In this document: positions 1-8,760 of the stretch, piece by piece
Numbering within the stretch: the first letter of the stretch is position 1
Layout: every line of letters starts with the position of its first letter
Origin: Taishania sp.
GTDB lineage: Bacteria; Bacteroidota; Bacteroidia; Flavobacteriales_D; Crocinitomicaceae
Assembly: GCA_030150045.1 (NCBI GenBank)
Contig: JASLGM010000006.1
Coordinates: 8,295-72,294 of the forward strand
Reading direction: 5' to 3'
DNA length: 64,000 nucleotides
Program-made: the position numbers and the translations under genes
The notes under the pieces: generated by a model
The model's input: only the letters and a program-made list of their open reading frames with translations
Told to the model about the DNA's origin: nothing
The model's database searches: none

Positions 1-1734
1 TTGGTATTTTTGCATTATGATTTTCCGCTTGAATTTTAACGTCGGGGTTAATTCACCAGTTTCAATTGTAAATTCATTTGGTAAAAGGATAAAACGTTTG
101 ATTTGTTCCCAACTACCATATTTTTTGTTCATTCGATTAACCTCCTCTTGAATTCGGGCGATCACATCTGGATGGTTGACTATTTCCTCATTTGATAAGT
201 TTGTAAGGATGATGTTCTTTCTTTCTCCCCATTCTTTTAAGAAGCTAAAAGAAGGGATAATGAACGCTCCTGGGAATTTCTGACCCTCACCTACGACCAT
301 GATTTGTTCAATAAAACGAGATTGCTTAAAGTCATTTTCCATTATTTGAGGGATGATGTATTTTCCTCCAGAAGTTTTAAAAATCTCTTTTTTTCGATCG
401 GTAATTTTCAAGAATTTGCCTTCAACCATTTCTCCTATATCTCCAGTATGAAACCAGCCATCTGTGTCAATTGCTTCTGCTGTAGCTTCTGGATTGTTGT
501 AGTAACCCATCATCACAGATGGAGCTTTAACGAGGATTTCTCCATCTTCTGCAATTTTAACTTTTACATTATCAAGTAAAGTTCCGACAGTGCCAATTCG
601 TACGCCATTAATTTGACAGTTTACTGAAATTACGGGTGAGGTTTCTGTTAATCCATATCCCTCTAACACGTTAATGCCTGCTGCAAGAAAGATTCTTGCT
701 AAACGAGGGGATAATGCCGCACTACCTGATGCAACGGCTTTCACTTCGCCACCTAACGCCGCTTGCCATTTAGAGAAAATAAGCTTGCGAGCTATAGCAA
801 GTTTGAATTTATAATATGCTGATTTTCCTACTACATCATATTCTTCTGCTACAGAAACAGCCCAAAAAAACAAATTACGTTTTATTCCAGTAAGTTCATC
901 TCCTTTTGCCATGATTTTGTCAAAGACTTTCTCAAGTAATCGTGGGACAGCTGTAAAGACATGGGGTTTAACTTCGACCATATTTGCACCAATAGTATCT
1001 AGCGATTCAGCAAAGTGAATAGAAGCACCTAGGTGTATATATAAATAATGAAGCATTCGTTCATAAACATGACAAACAGGTAGAAAAGACAGTACGCGAG
1101 ATTGATTTCCCGCTGGAATACGAGGTATACATGCTTCAACATTAGATAAAATGTTCTTATGACTCAACATAACTCCTTTCGGATTACCTGTTGTACCTGA
1201 AGTGTAAATCATTGTTGCCATATCTTCAAATTGAATTTTTTCAGATCTGGCATTTATTTCAGCATCATTTACACTTGATCCTAGAGGAATTATTTCTTTC
1301 CAGTGGGGCGTATTCGCTACTTGGTCGAATACATATGATTTTTCTAAGCTTGTAACTTCTGGAGCAACATTGTTTATTTTTTCAAAAAGGTCTGCTGTAC
1401 CAACAAACGCAAATTTTATTTGTGCATTGTTAAATATATAACGATAATCATTTTCGGAAATGTTCGGGTATATTGGAACCATGATTGCGCCAATTTGTTG
1501 AATAGCGATGTCCATTATATTCCATTCCACTCGGTTGCTTGATACCACTGCAATTTTTTCTCCTGCTTGTACTCCGAGAGCGATCAGTCCTTTGGAGATC
1601 TCACGTGTTTGCTTGATAAAATCTTCCGTTGAAGTTCCAATCCATTTACCGTCAACTTTTGTGACAAACATGTTTGGATTTGGATATTTTTTTAGCTGTT
1701 GATAAGCTAAGTCAAAAAGTCTTTTTGCTTCCAT
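1..1734 (-). CDS. Long-chain acyl-CoA synthetase (AMP-forming), 3' end outside window
   Basis: Activates fatty acids to acyl-CoA through an acyl-adenylate. Reading the minus strand from the ATG at 1734 gives 578 open codons with no stop before the window edge. The AMP-binding P-loop YTSGTTGNPKG sits at residues 177-187. Further in are GYGLTETSP, the TGDIGE motif and the ITDRKKEIFKTSGGKYI segment of the C-terminal hinge, all typical of FadD/FACL ligases. The last readable residues, FKRKIIMQKYQ, match the extreme C terminus of the family, so only a few codons should be missing. No signal peptide is seen, so it is probably cytoplasmic or membrane-peripheral. It stands alone here, divergent from the PorP-like gene. 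The family is certain; chain-length specificity is not. Confidence 0.93.
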   Translation of the reverse strand, partial: MEAKRLFDLAYQQLKKYPNPNMFVTKVDGKWIGTSTEDFIKQTREISKGLIALGVQAGEKIAVVSSNRVEWNIMDIAIQQIGAIMVPIYPNISENDYRYIFNNAQIKFAFVGTADLFEKINNVAPEVTSLEKSYVFDQVANTPHWKEIIPLGSSVNDAEINARSEKIQFEDMATMIYTSGTTGNPKGVMLSHKNILSNVEACIPRIPAGNQSRVLSFLPVCHVYERMLHYLYIHLGASIHFAESLDTIGANMVEVKPHVFTAVPRLLEKVFDKIMAKGDELTGIKRNLFFWAVSVAEEYDVVGKSAYYKFKLAIARKLIFSKWQAALGGEVKAVASGSAALSPRLARIFLAAGINVLEGYGLTETSPVISVNCQINGVRIGTVGTLLDNVKVKIAEDGEILVKAPSVMMGYYNNPEATAEAIDTDGWFHTGDIGEMVEGKFLKITDRKKEIFKTSGGKYIIPQIMENDFKQSRFIEQIMVVGEGQKFPGAFIIPSFSFLKEWGERKNIILTNLSNEEIVNHPDVIARIQEEVNRMNKKYGSWEQIKRFILLPNEFTIETGELTPTLKFKRKIIMQKYQ

Positions 1735-1980
1735 ATGATTAATCGTCCGTTTTTTCGAATATACAAATAATACAGATTGATTTTTAAAAAAAATGGTTTT
1801 CAACAGTATTTTTATTGCTAATAGAAGGGTTTTAGATGCCAAGAATATTGATTTGATAATTGGGAGCACGTAATAAGTCGTAAAACAACGATAAGTTTTC
1901 AAATGATGGACTTCCTTTTTTTTTTTGAAGTTATATTTAAAGCGGTCTTGCATTGAAATGAGATCTCAATTTATACGTTG

Positions 1981-2940
1981 ATGAAAAAGATACTAATCAT
2001 ACTTATGATGTTGTGTGTACGGTTTACTACTTTTGCACAAGATCCTTCTTTTACGCAGTTTTATTCAAATCCTATATATTTAAATCCTGCTTTTGCTGGT
2101 TCAAATGGTTGTCCACGTTTTGCTTTAAACTATCGAAATCAATGGCCAAGCTTGTCTGGTAACTATGTTACTTACGCTTTTGCATACGACCAATATATAA
2201 AACAGATTTCTGGTGGAATTGGAGTAATTGCAACTCATGATGTTCAAGGGCAAGGAACGATACAGACATCGATGCTTGGCTTGGTGTATTCTTATCATTT
2301 AAAAGTTAATAGGAAGTTTTCCTTAATGTTTGGGGTGCGTGCCGCATGGTATCAAAAATTCTTAGATTGGGATAAATTATCTTTTGGTGACATGATTGAC
2401 CCACGTAAAGGGTTTATTTATCAAACTGGAGATGTTCCGAGAGGAGGGTCACGTGGATTCTTTGATGCTTCAGCAGGTATTGTAGGATATACTGAAAACT
2501 TTTTCTTTGGAGCTTCAGTACACCATTTGAATATGCCGAATGAATCAATGATTGTTGGAGAAAGTAGATTGCCAATGCGTTTTACTGGACACGCAGGAGC
2601 TGAAATTAAATTAGGAAACAAATCTAAATATTCGAACACAACGTCTATTATGCCTAATGTGATTTATCAATATCAAAGGGGCTTTCAAGAATTGAATATA
2701 GGTACATACATAAAGTATGGAATTTTCACGGCTGGAGTTTGGTACCGTACTAGTGATGCGTTTATTATTACAGCAGGAATCCGTACCAATCAATTTAGAA
2801 TTGGATATAGCTATGATGTAACAACGTCCAAATTTAATAACAATACAACCGGAGGTTCACATGAAGTTTCTCTTGGACTAAACCTTGCGTGTAAAAAACG
2901 TATTCCTCAGTTTAGAACAATTTCATGTCCTTCGTTTTAA
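1981..2940 (+). CDS. PorP/SprF family type IX secretion system membrane protein
   Basis: 319 residues. I start at the ATG at 1981; the TTG directly before it would only add one residue. A signal peptide (MKKILIILMMLCVRFTTFAQ) is followed by the family hallmark DPSFTQFYSNPIYLNPAFAGS and a beta-barrel-like body with alternating aromatic strands and GVWYRTSDAFIITAG near the end. Known PorP/SprF proteins are outer-membrane barrels linked to type IX secretion or to attachment of gliding adhesins (SprF acts with SprB). Usually they are encoded beside a large CTD-bearing adhesin. None is adjacent here, so its client protein is unknown. The gene ends just before a terminator shared with the convergent amidohydrolase gene. 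Confidence 0.9.
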   Translation: MKKILIILMMLCVRFTTFAQDPSFTQFYSNPIYLNPAFAGSNGCPRFALNYRNQWPSLSGNYVTYAFAYDQYIKQISGGIGVIATHDVQGQGTIQTSMLGLVYSYHLKVNRKFSLMFGVRAAWYQKFLDWDKLSFGDMIDPRKGFIYQTGDVPRGGSRGFFDASAGIVGYTENFFFGASVHHLNMPNESMIVGESRLPMRFTGHAGAEIKLGNKSKYSNTTSIMPNVIYQYQRGFQELNIGTYIKYGIFTAGVWYRTSDAFIITAGIRTNQFRIGYSYDVTTSKFNNNTTGGSHEVSLGLNLACKKRIPQFRTISCPSF

Positions 2941-2966
2941 ATAAGCTTAGTTAGCAATTAAGAACG

Positions 2967-3000
2967 AAAAGAGGTTTATTCTGCGGAGTAAACCTCTTTT
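2967..3000. terminator. Bidirectional intrinsic terminator
   Basis: Perfect 12-bp inverted repeat AAAAGAGGTTTA (2967-2978) / TAAACCTCTTTT (2989-3000) with a 10-nt loop. The T-runs at both ends let it work for the PorP/SprF gene on the plus strand and the amidohydrolase on the minus strand. The left arm contains the amidohydrolase stop codon (2976-2978), so the loop and right arm are coding sequence for its last residues. Confidence 0.85.
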
Positions 3001-4574
3001 CCGTTAATGAAAGTATGCATAGAAAAGTTTTCCGAGAATGTAGCCGTTGGAAGGATAGGCTTCGCAAAAATACAGAAGGTTGCTTCTTTCCCTTTTTCTA
3101 AACTGCCAGTCTTTTTGTCCGCAAAAACAGAAATAGCAGGCCACAAAGTGACAGCCTTTAATGCCGTTTCTAAAGAAAGTTGACGAGATGGTTGTTCCGG
3201 TGACATTGCTTCAAATAATGTACGATGAATGTTGTACGATTCAATTGGAAAATCACTTCCTAAAAGAAGAATACCTGTGTGTTCAAAAATAGCCTTGAAT
3301 GAATAGGCATTTGTAAGACGATCTTTACCTAAACGTAAAGTAAGGAAAGAAGCATCACTTTTAGCCTGCAAGGGTTGTATAGAGGGAATAATGCCGCTAT
3401 TAAGAAGTAAATCATAATCTTTTGGATCAATGACAATGCCATGTTCTAACCTCCAACGGTGATCTGGCTTGTTCTTATTAATGTCCATCGTTTGTTCTAG
3501 CACCAATTGTACTGCTGCATCACCAATAGCATGAAAGGCTGCCTGATATCCCAATTGAACACATTTTTCCAACCAGCTACGCAATTGTTCTGTTGGAATA
3601 TTTTGAGTTCCAGAAAAAGAAGGGGTGTCAGTATAGGGAGATTTTAACAATGCACCATGTGAACCTAAGCTGCCGTCCACGAAGAACTTAAAGGTACCGA
3701 CATGTAAATTCTTATGATTTAGTTTCCCGTTTTCCGCAAGTTTAAAATTCGCTGCTGTAGGCATAAACATTCCATAAGTTTGTAAATTCCATTTTCCAGC
3801 ATCAACAAGTTTTTTGTAAAAAGTAAAATCACCTTCTTCAAAACCTGCGTCATGAACAGTAGTGATGCCATACATAAATAGTTCTTCTTGAAGGTTCAGA
3901 AGGGCTTCTTCTAATTCTTGATTATTTGGCTCTGGCAATACTGTTCGTGCCTTGTCTAATGCATTGTCTGTAAGGAATCCTGTTAATTTCCCTTTTTTTT
4001 GAGGAAGTAAGGCATCCGAAAATACAGAAGACGGAAGTATAACAGCTTTTTCTAGTACATAATCATTAACCAAAGCGGAATGCTCGTCAATACGATACAG
4101 GCACACTGGAATGTTCGGAAATAAAGCATTCAGTTTTTCGTTTGTTGGAACTGTTTTATCTGCCCAGTCCATTTCTGACCAACCACGACCAATGATTGGG
4201 GCATTAGGGTGTTTTGCATGAAACTGTTCTAATTTAAAAATAATTTGTTCGAAGGATTGTATGCCCTTTAAATCAATACCTAAAGTGGTTTTTGCAGCTA
4301 GTTTAAGATGGGCGTGAGCATCTGTTAACCCGGGGTAGATGTGGCGACCTCGGGCATCAATGGTTTCTGTTGAACGGTATTTATTTAGTATCTGGCGTTC
4401 AGGACCGAGCTCAATTATTTCACCATCACGAATAGCCATAGCTTCAAATTCTGTGTTGTTACCATCCAAGCTGTGAATGATTGCATTATGTACAATCAAA
4501 TCCACTTTTTGACCTTTCATACAAGCCGTTAATAAAATGGAAAAAGATAAAACGAAGAAAATCTGAAAACGCAT
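2976..4574 (-). CDS. Amidohydrolase family lipoprotein (YtcJ-like)
   Basis: 532 residues from the ATG at 4574; a TTG two codons earlier is rejected because MRFQIFFVLSFSILLTAC is then a clean lipoprotein signal with Cys at residue 18. The metal-dependent hydrolase signature DAHAH lies at residues 85-89 (His87 and His89). Further in are HDAGFEEGD, FVDGSLGSHG, FHAIGDAA, RWRLEHG and LGSDFPIES, giving the metal-binding His/Asp set of the YtcJ/N-substituted-formamide-deformylase branch of the amidohydrolase superfamily. Substrate unknown. The lipoprotein signal puts the enzyme at the periplasmic face or outer membrane. It ends inside the terminator shared with the upstream gene. Confidence 0.88.
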   Translation of the reverse strand: MRFQIFFVLSFSILLTACMKGQKVDLIVHNAIIHSLDGNNTEFEAMAIRDGEIIELGPERQILNKYRSTETIDARGRHIYPGLTDAHAHLKLAAKTTLGIDLKGIQSFEQIIFKLEQFHAKHPNAPIIGRGWSEMDWADKTVPTNEKLNALFPNIPVCLYRIDEHSALVNDYVLEKAVILPSSVFSDALLPQKKGKLTGFLTDNALDKARTVLPEPNNQELEEALLNLQEELFMYGITTVHDAGFEEGDFTFYKKLVDAGKWNLQTYGMFMPTAANFKLAENGKLNHKNLHVGTFKFFVDGSLGSHGALLKSPYTDTPSFSGTQNIPTEQLRSWLEKCVQLGYQAAFHAIGDAAVQLVLEQTMDINKNKPDHRWRLEHGIVIDPKDYDLLLNSGIIPSIQPLQAKSDASFLTLRLGKDRLTNAYSFKAIFEHTGILLLGSDFPIESYNIHRTLFEAMSPEQPSRQLSLETALKAVTLWPAISVFADKKTGSLEKGKEATFCIFAKPILPTATFSENFSMHTFINGKEVYSAE

Positions 4575-4590
4575 AACCAATTTTTTTTGT

Positions 4591-4598
4591 CAAAAATA
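4591..4598 (-). promoter_or_regulatory. Candidate -7 box for the amidohydrolase gene
   Basis: On the minus strand this reads TATTTTTG, matching the Bacteroidota TAnnTTTG -7 consensus, 16 nt before the ATG at 4574. No clear -33 TTG is seen at the expected distance. Confidence 0.45.
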
Positions 4599-4659
4599 AC
4601 CTTTTATCTCCTATTTTCTCTTTTACACTAGGAACACAGCGTTGTTTCCCATTTCACTA

Positions 4660-4690
4660 TTGTAATAAATGAGCAAAATAACTAAGTTTG
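4660..4690 (+). promoter_or_regulatory. valS promoter (TTG -33, TAAGTTTG -7)
   Basis: TTG at 4660-4662, a 20-nt spacer, then TAAGTTTG at 4683-4690, fits the Bacteroidota primary sigma factor consensus (TTG, about 19-21 nt, TAnnTTTG). The valS ATG lies 16 nt beyond the -7 box, giving a short leader. Confidence 0.7.
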
Positions 4691-4706
4691 TATAAATTTA
4701 TTTTTA

Positions 4707-7334
4707 ATGGAAATTCCAAAAACGTACGAGCCGCAGCGCGCAGAAGAGAGATGGTACAAACATTGGATGGAGAAAGGGTATTTTCACTCTGAACCAGACG
4801 AGAGAGAAGCCTATACAGTAGTCATTCCGCCGCCAAATGTAACAGGTGTATTGCACATGGGACACATGTTGAACAACACGATTCAAGATGTATTGGTCCG
4901 CCGTGCACGTATGTTAGGGAAAAACGCTTGTTGGGTACCTGGTACCGATCATGCATCCATTGCTACTGAAGCGAAAGTAGTACAAAAACTACGCGCAGAG
5001 GGAATTAAAAAGTCTGATTTGACACGTGATGAATTTCTTGCGCACGCTTTTGAGTGGAAAGAAAAACACGGTGGAATCATTTTGGAACAATTAAAAAAAT
5101 TGGGAGCTTCTTGTGATTGGGAACGCACGGCGTTTACCATGGATCCAGAATACTCAGATTCTGTTATTGACGTTTTTATCGATCTTCATAAAAAAGGAAA
5201 GATTTATCGTGGAGTACGTATGGTTAACTGGGATACAGAAGCATTGACCGCTGTGTCTGATGAAGAAGTATTCTACAAAGAAGTAAACTCTAAGTTGTTT
5301 AACGTGCGTTATAAAATTGCTGGTTCAAATGACGAATGGTTGACGATCGCTACAACACGCCCAGAAACAATCTTAGGAGATACTGCAATTTGTATCAATC
5401 CAAACGATACAAGATACACGCATTTGCACGGAAAAAAAGTAATAGTTCCTATTGCAAATAGAGAAATACCAATCATCTTAGATGAATATGTAGACATGGA
5501 ATTCGGAACAGGATGTTTAAAAGTAACACCTGCACACGATACAAATGATTACGATTTGGGAAAACGTCATAACTTAGAAACAATTGATATCCTTAATGCA
5601 AATGGAACCTTAAACGCGTTCGGTTTACATTACGAAGGACAAGATCGTTTCGATGTACGTAAAGCCATAGAAAAAGAACTGTATGATAAAGGTTATTTGG
5701 TGAAAACCGAAGACCACATCAATAAAGTTGGGTATTCAGAACGTACTAATGTTGTGATTGAACCTCGCTTGTCATTGCAATGGTTTGTCGACATGAAAGA
5801 ATTGTCTCAACCAGCATTGGAAAATGTAATGAACGGAAACATTGCTTTCCACCCTGAAAAATTCAAAAATACATACAAACACTGGATGGAAAACATCAAA
5901 GATTGGTGTATTTCAAGACAATTATGGTGGGGACACCGTATTCCTGCTTGGTATTTTGGTGAAGGATCTGAAGACTTCGTAGTTGCAAAAACGGAAGAAG
6001 AAGCAATCGCATTAGCCACTCAAAAAGCAGAGAAAGTAATTACTGCAGCAGATTTAAAACAAGACGAAGACGTACTAGATACATGGTTCTCTTCTTGGTT
6101 GTGGCCAATTTCAACGTTTAATGGTTTAACCCAACCAGGTAACGAAGAAATTAAATACTATTATCCAACAAATGACCTTGTTACAGCACCAGAAATTATG
6201 TTCTTCTGGGTAGCTAGAATGATCATTGCTGGATATGAATATTTAGGAGAATTACCGTTTAAAAATGTATATTATACAGGAATTGTTCGCGATAAATTAG
6301 GGCGAAAAATGTCCAAATCGTTAGGGAATTCACCAGATCCAATTGAATTGATCAACCAATACGGTGCTGATGGAGTACGTATGGGAATATTGATTTCTTC
6401 GCCAGCTGGAAATGATTTACCTTTTGATGTTTCACAATGCGAACAAGGACGTAACTTCACCAATAAAATTTGGAACGCTTTCCGATTAGTAGACGCATGG
6501 GAGGTTGCCGATTTCCAACAACCAGCTTCTTCGGCGAAAGCAATCGAGTGGTTCGAAGCAAAATTCAACCAAACGTTGGCGGAAATCAACGACGCAATGG
6601 ATAAATTCAAGTTGTCCGAGGCTCTAATGTCGATCTATAAATTGGTTTGGGACGATTTCTGTTCTTGGTACCTTGAAATGATTAAACCAGGTTACCAGCA
6701 ACCTATCGACAAGCAAACCTTGGAGGCAACGAAAGACTTTTTCGAGAATATCTTGAAATTAATTCAGCCATTTACTCCATTTATTGCCGAAGAATTGTGG
6801 CACTTAATTCGCGAAAGAGCAGAAGGAAACGACATCATTATTGAGAAGTGGCCAGAAGTGAAACCTGTTAACGAAGCCGTTTTGAAGCAATTCGAATTGG
6901 CAGAACAAGTCATCACTGGAATCCGAAATGTACGTAAATCCAATAATGTTGCGAACAAAGTACAAATGGAATTGTTGGTAAAGAAAAATGAAGAAATTGA
7001 TACGGCTTTTGACTGTGTAATCAGTAAAATGGGGAATTTAACTTCCTTGGAATACATTACCGATAAAGTGGCAAATGCCAACAGTTTCTTGGTGTTGAGC
7101 AACGAATATTTCATTCCATTCGGCGAAAACGTGGACATTGAAGCGGAACGTGCAAAAATGGAGGAGGAGTTGAAATACACAAAAGGATTCTTGATCAGTG
7201 TTCAGAAAAAATTGAGCAACGAGAAATTTGTGTCCAGCGCACCTGAACAAGTGGTTGCCGGAGAAAAGAAAAAAGAAGCAGATGCTTTGAGTAAAATCGC
7301 AATTTTGGAAGAGAAATTAGCGAGCATGAACTAA
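4707..7334 (+). CDS. valS: Valine--tRNA ligase
   Basis: Charges tRNA-Val with valine and edits mischarged threonine. 875 residues, the normal family length. The class I HIGH motif appears as HMGH at residues 50-53 within PPPNVTGVLHMGHM, and KMSKS at 534-538. The editing (CP1) domain lies between them, with ATTRPETILGDTAI. The tRNA-binding anticodon domain and a C-terminal coiled coil rich in Lys/Glu (about 800-875) follow. It has its own promoter and a strong terminator, so it is probably monocistronic. No anomalies. Confidence 0.98.
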   Translation: MEIPKTYEPQRAEERWYKHWMEKGYFHSEPDEREAYTVVIPPPNVTGVLHMGHMLNNTIQDVLVRRARMLGKNACWVPGTDHASIATEAKVVQKLRAEGIKKSDLTRDEFLAHAFEWKEKHGGIILEQLKKLGASCDWERTAFTMDPEYSDSVIDVFIDLHKKGKIYRGVRMVNWDTEALTAVSDEEVFYKEVNSKLFNVRYKIAGSNDEWLTIATTRPETILGDTAICINPNDTRYTHLHGKKVIVPIANREIPIILDEYVDMEFGTGCLKVTPAHDTNDYDLGKRHNLETIDILNANGTLNAFGLHYEGQDRFDVRKAIEKELYDKGYLVKTEDHINKVGYSERTNVVIEPRLSLQWFVDMKELSQPALENVMNGNIAFHPEKFKNTYKHWMENIKDWCISRQLWWGHRIPAWYFGEGSEDFVVAKTEEEAIALATQKAEKVITAADLKQDEDVLDTWFSSWLWPISTFNGLTQPGNEEIKYYYPTNDLVTAPEIMFFWVARMIIAGYEYLGELPFKNVYYTGIVRDKLGRKMSKSLGNSPDPIELINQYGADGVRMGILISSPAGNDLPFDVSQCEQGRNFTNKIWNAFRLVDAWEVADFQQPASSAKAIEWFEAKFNQTLAEINDAMDKFKLSEALMSIYKLVWDDFCSWYLEMIKPGYQQPIDKQTLEATKDFFENILKLIQPFTPFIAEELWHLIRERAEGNDIIIEKWPEVKPVNEAVLKQFELAEQVITGIRNVRKSNNVANKVQMELLVKKNEEIDTAFDCVISKMGNLTSLEYITDKVANANSFLVLSNEYFIPFGENVDIEAERAKMEEELKYTKGFLISVQKKLSNEKFVSSAPEQVVAGEKKKEADALSKIAILEEKLASMN

Positions 7335-7356
7335 GCAAAATGCACTTAATAATTTT

Positions 7357-7388
7357 AATCCCGTTTCATATCGAAGCGGGATTTTTTA
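7357..7388 (+). terminator. valS intrinsic terminator
   Basis: Stem AATCCCGTTTC (7357-7367) / GAAGCGGGATT (7373-7383), 11 bp with one G-U pair and a 5-nt loop, followed by a T-run. It lies 22 nt after the valS stop. Confidence 0.85.
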
Positions 7389-7406
7389 TTTATATGTTTC
7401 TTGAAA

Positions 7407-7552
7407 GGGCTGCCTATTCCGTCTGCAGGCTTTAGTGTCCGCGTTAGCTTGCTTACCTTGCTTTCACTTTACAACTTGCTTCTAAAGTCGCATGCTGTAA
7501 AGTGGCAAGTGTAGCGCTAACACATACAGCTATTGCCCTCCGCCGGGGCAGG
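7407..7552 (+). repeat. Dispersed element A, copy 1 (146 bp)
   Basis: First of five 144-146 bp copies in the window. The ends pair (GGGCTGCC at the left, GGGGCAGG at the right). Inside, CACTTTACA (7465-7473) pairs perfectly with TGTAAAGTG (7496-7504), and GTTAGC (7443-7448) with GCTAAC (7516-7521), around the conserved core GCTTCTAAAGTCGC. Other copies use different arm sequences that still pair. Copies 1 and 5 form one subtype (CTGC ends, TTCCGTCT). It lies downstream of the valS terminator, in the same orientation as valS. Not a gene; probably a structured RNA or an RNA-like repeat. Confidence 0.75.
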
Positions 7553-7671
7553 GAATCTGTTGTATTTATTAGTGTTTCGTTGAAAAGTTTTAATAAAGCG
7601 TTTTCATTTCACTTAGAATAAAGGAAAGATTGAGGTATTAAAAATGGTTTTTAGTTTTGAAACATGATTCC

Positions 7672-7769
7672 GCGTTAGGGATACTAATGGAAAGCTTTGT
7701 CGACAAAACTTGTCGACAAACTTGTAATGGATAGCCCGGCCTCCCCAAATCCTTGGGGAGGAAACGCCC
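7672..7769 (+). ncRNA. Dispersed element B, copy 1 (putative structured RNA)
   Basis: Begins GCGTTAGGGAT and ends GAAACGCCC, so the ends close as GCGTT/AACGC. Inside are a hairpin with TTGTCGACAA arms around GTCGAC palindromes, the conserved segment GGATAGCCCGGCCTC, and a second hairpin CCTCCCC (7740-7746) / GGGGAGG (7755-7761). The hairpins have different sequences but the same layout in the other copies, which argues for RNA structure. I suspect it belongs to the Flavo-1 RNA family known from Bacteroidota, but that is from memory and unverified. It follows element A copy 1 by 119 bp. Confidence 0.5.
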
Positions 7770-7798
7770 ATACTTTTTTGAAATTTTTAAAAGAAAAA

Positions 7799-7824
7799 AC
7801 CTCATTTAACGTATTAAACGAGGT
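7799..7824 (-). terminator. Minus-strand terminator downstream of the LuxR-type gene
   Basis: On the minus strand: ACCTCGTTTAA, loop TACG, TTAAATGAGGT (one G-U pair), then a T-run reading into 7798-7793. It lies about 180 nt beyond the regulator's stop codon, which implies a long 3' untranslated region. A small hairpin TACCCA/TGGGTA (7985-8000) also sits right after that stop but lacks a T-tract. Confidence 0.7.
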
Positions 7825-8002
7825 CGGAAGTGAAGTGAATTAGTGTAAGGTAGTAGTTGTATTTGTGTTTTGTCCTTAGATAAAGGAAATATTTATTGTT
7901 CTTAGAACTTCTTTCTCGAGTAAAGAGTGGTTAGGTCGAATGCGTACCTTCGGCAAATTTACTTTCCTTTAGTGTAAGCTGCAATACCCATTTGTGGGTA
8001 AT

Positions 8003-8728
8003 TTAGATGAGGTTGTATGCGGACGCAAATTGATGTAATTCGAAATCATTGGTGAGATTGAGCTTTTTCCGAATGTTTTTCCGATGGGTTTTCACTGTTT
8101 CTTCACTCAAGAAATATTTCTCTCCGATTTCTCCATTTTTTAATCCCAAAGCGATGGCTTGTAGCATTTGTTTTTCTCGTTCGGTAAGGGTGTTGAAACG
8201 TATTTCGTTCTTGGCTGAAAAATGAATTTCACTCCATAAACGTTCTATTTTCGGGGTTAAATGCAATTCTTTATCTATCGGGAAAGCAAAAGAAAGGGAA
8301 AGTATTGGCAAGTCGTTGTCATCACGTAAGAGGACTTGAGAACTACAAAAATGCCACGTCATTTGTTTTGAATCTCGGGTGGTAACAACTTCCTGAAAAA
8401 AGGTAAAGGGCTTATTTTTATCTGTAGATTGAACGTGATTAATAAAACTTTCGAGGAGTAACTTTGTTTGTTTTTTGTCAAAATAGTGTTCGTGATATGC
8501 ACCTGATTCAGTCAATAATTCATCAATGTTTTTGCAGCCTAAATTTTTTAAACCCAAGGGTGACATGTATACAACATCATAGTGAATTAGATCATGAATA
8601 ATAAGGTTTTGGGGACAAAAAGCTTGCTGTAAATCGATGGCGTGCAGGATCTCAAGGCACTTTTGAATGTCAAATGTGGCTACTTTTTGTAAGTTTTCTA
8701 GCTTTTTCGTTGTGATGTTGTGAATCAT
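8003..8728 (-). CDS. LuxR-family transcriptional regulator with PAS-like N-terminal domain
   Basis: 241 residues. The last 64 or so residues are a clear LuxR/GerE helix-turn-helix: LTEREKQMLQAIALGLKNGEIG, then LSEETVKTHRKNIRKKL as recognition helix. The first 170 residues have no receiver domain (no D-D-K pattern). They include a PAS-like stretch (IHDLIHYDVVYMSPLGLKNLG, then a sensory loop and TFFQEVVTTRDSKQMTWHFCSSQVLL), a pattern common in Bacteroidota PAS-LuxR proteins. Ligand and targets are unknown. It is separated from the DUF3037 gene by 32 bp and could be co-transcribed with it, although a TATATTTA box lies just upstream of its ATG. Confidence 0.85.
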   Translation of the reverse strand: MIHNITTKKLENLQKVATFDIQKCLEILHAIDLQQAFCPQNLIIHDLIHYDVVYMSPLGLKNLGCKNIDELLTESGAYHEHYFDKKQTKLLLESFINHVQSTDKNKPFTFFQEVVTTRDSKQMTWHFCSSQVLLRDDNDLPILSLSFAFPIDKELHLTPKIERLWSEIHFSAKNEIRFNTLTEREKQMLQAIALGLKNGEIGEKYFLSEETVKTHRKNIRKKLNLTNDFELHQFASAYNLI

Positions 8729-8760
8729 CTATTGATTTTAACATCGTAAATATAAGTAAT

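Noticed and set aside
304..1702. Two plus-strand open frames (304-579 and 1508-1702)
   Set aside because: They are antisense to the clear acyl-CoA synthetase, which runs off the left edge.
7407..7552. Element A as an integron attC site
   Set aside because: It is palindromic with a variable centre, but the conserved ends are not the GTTRRRY/RYYYAAC type, and there is no integrase or cassette array.
7407..7552. Element A as a transposon or MITE
   Set aside because: I saw no target-site duplication; this was checked only by eye, so it is not firmly excluded.
7985..8000. TACCCA/TGGGTA hairpin as the regulator's terminator
   Set aside because: No T-run follows it on the minus strand; a better terminator lies at 7799-7824.
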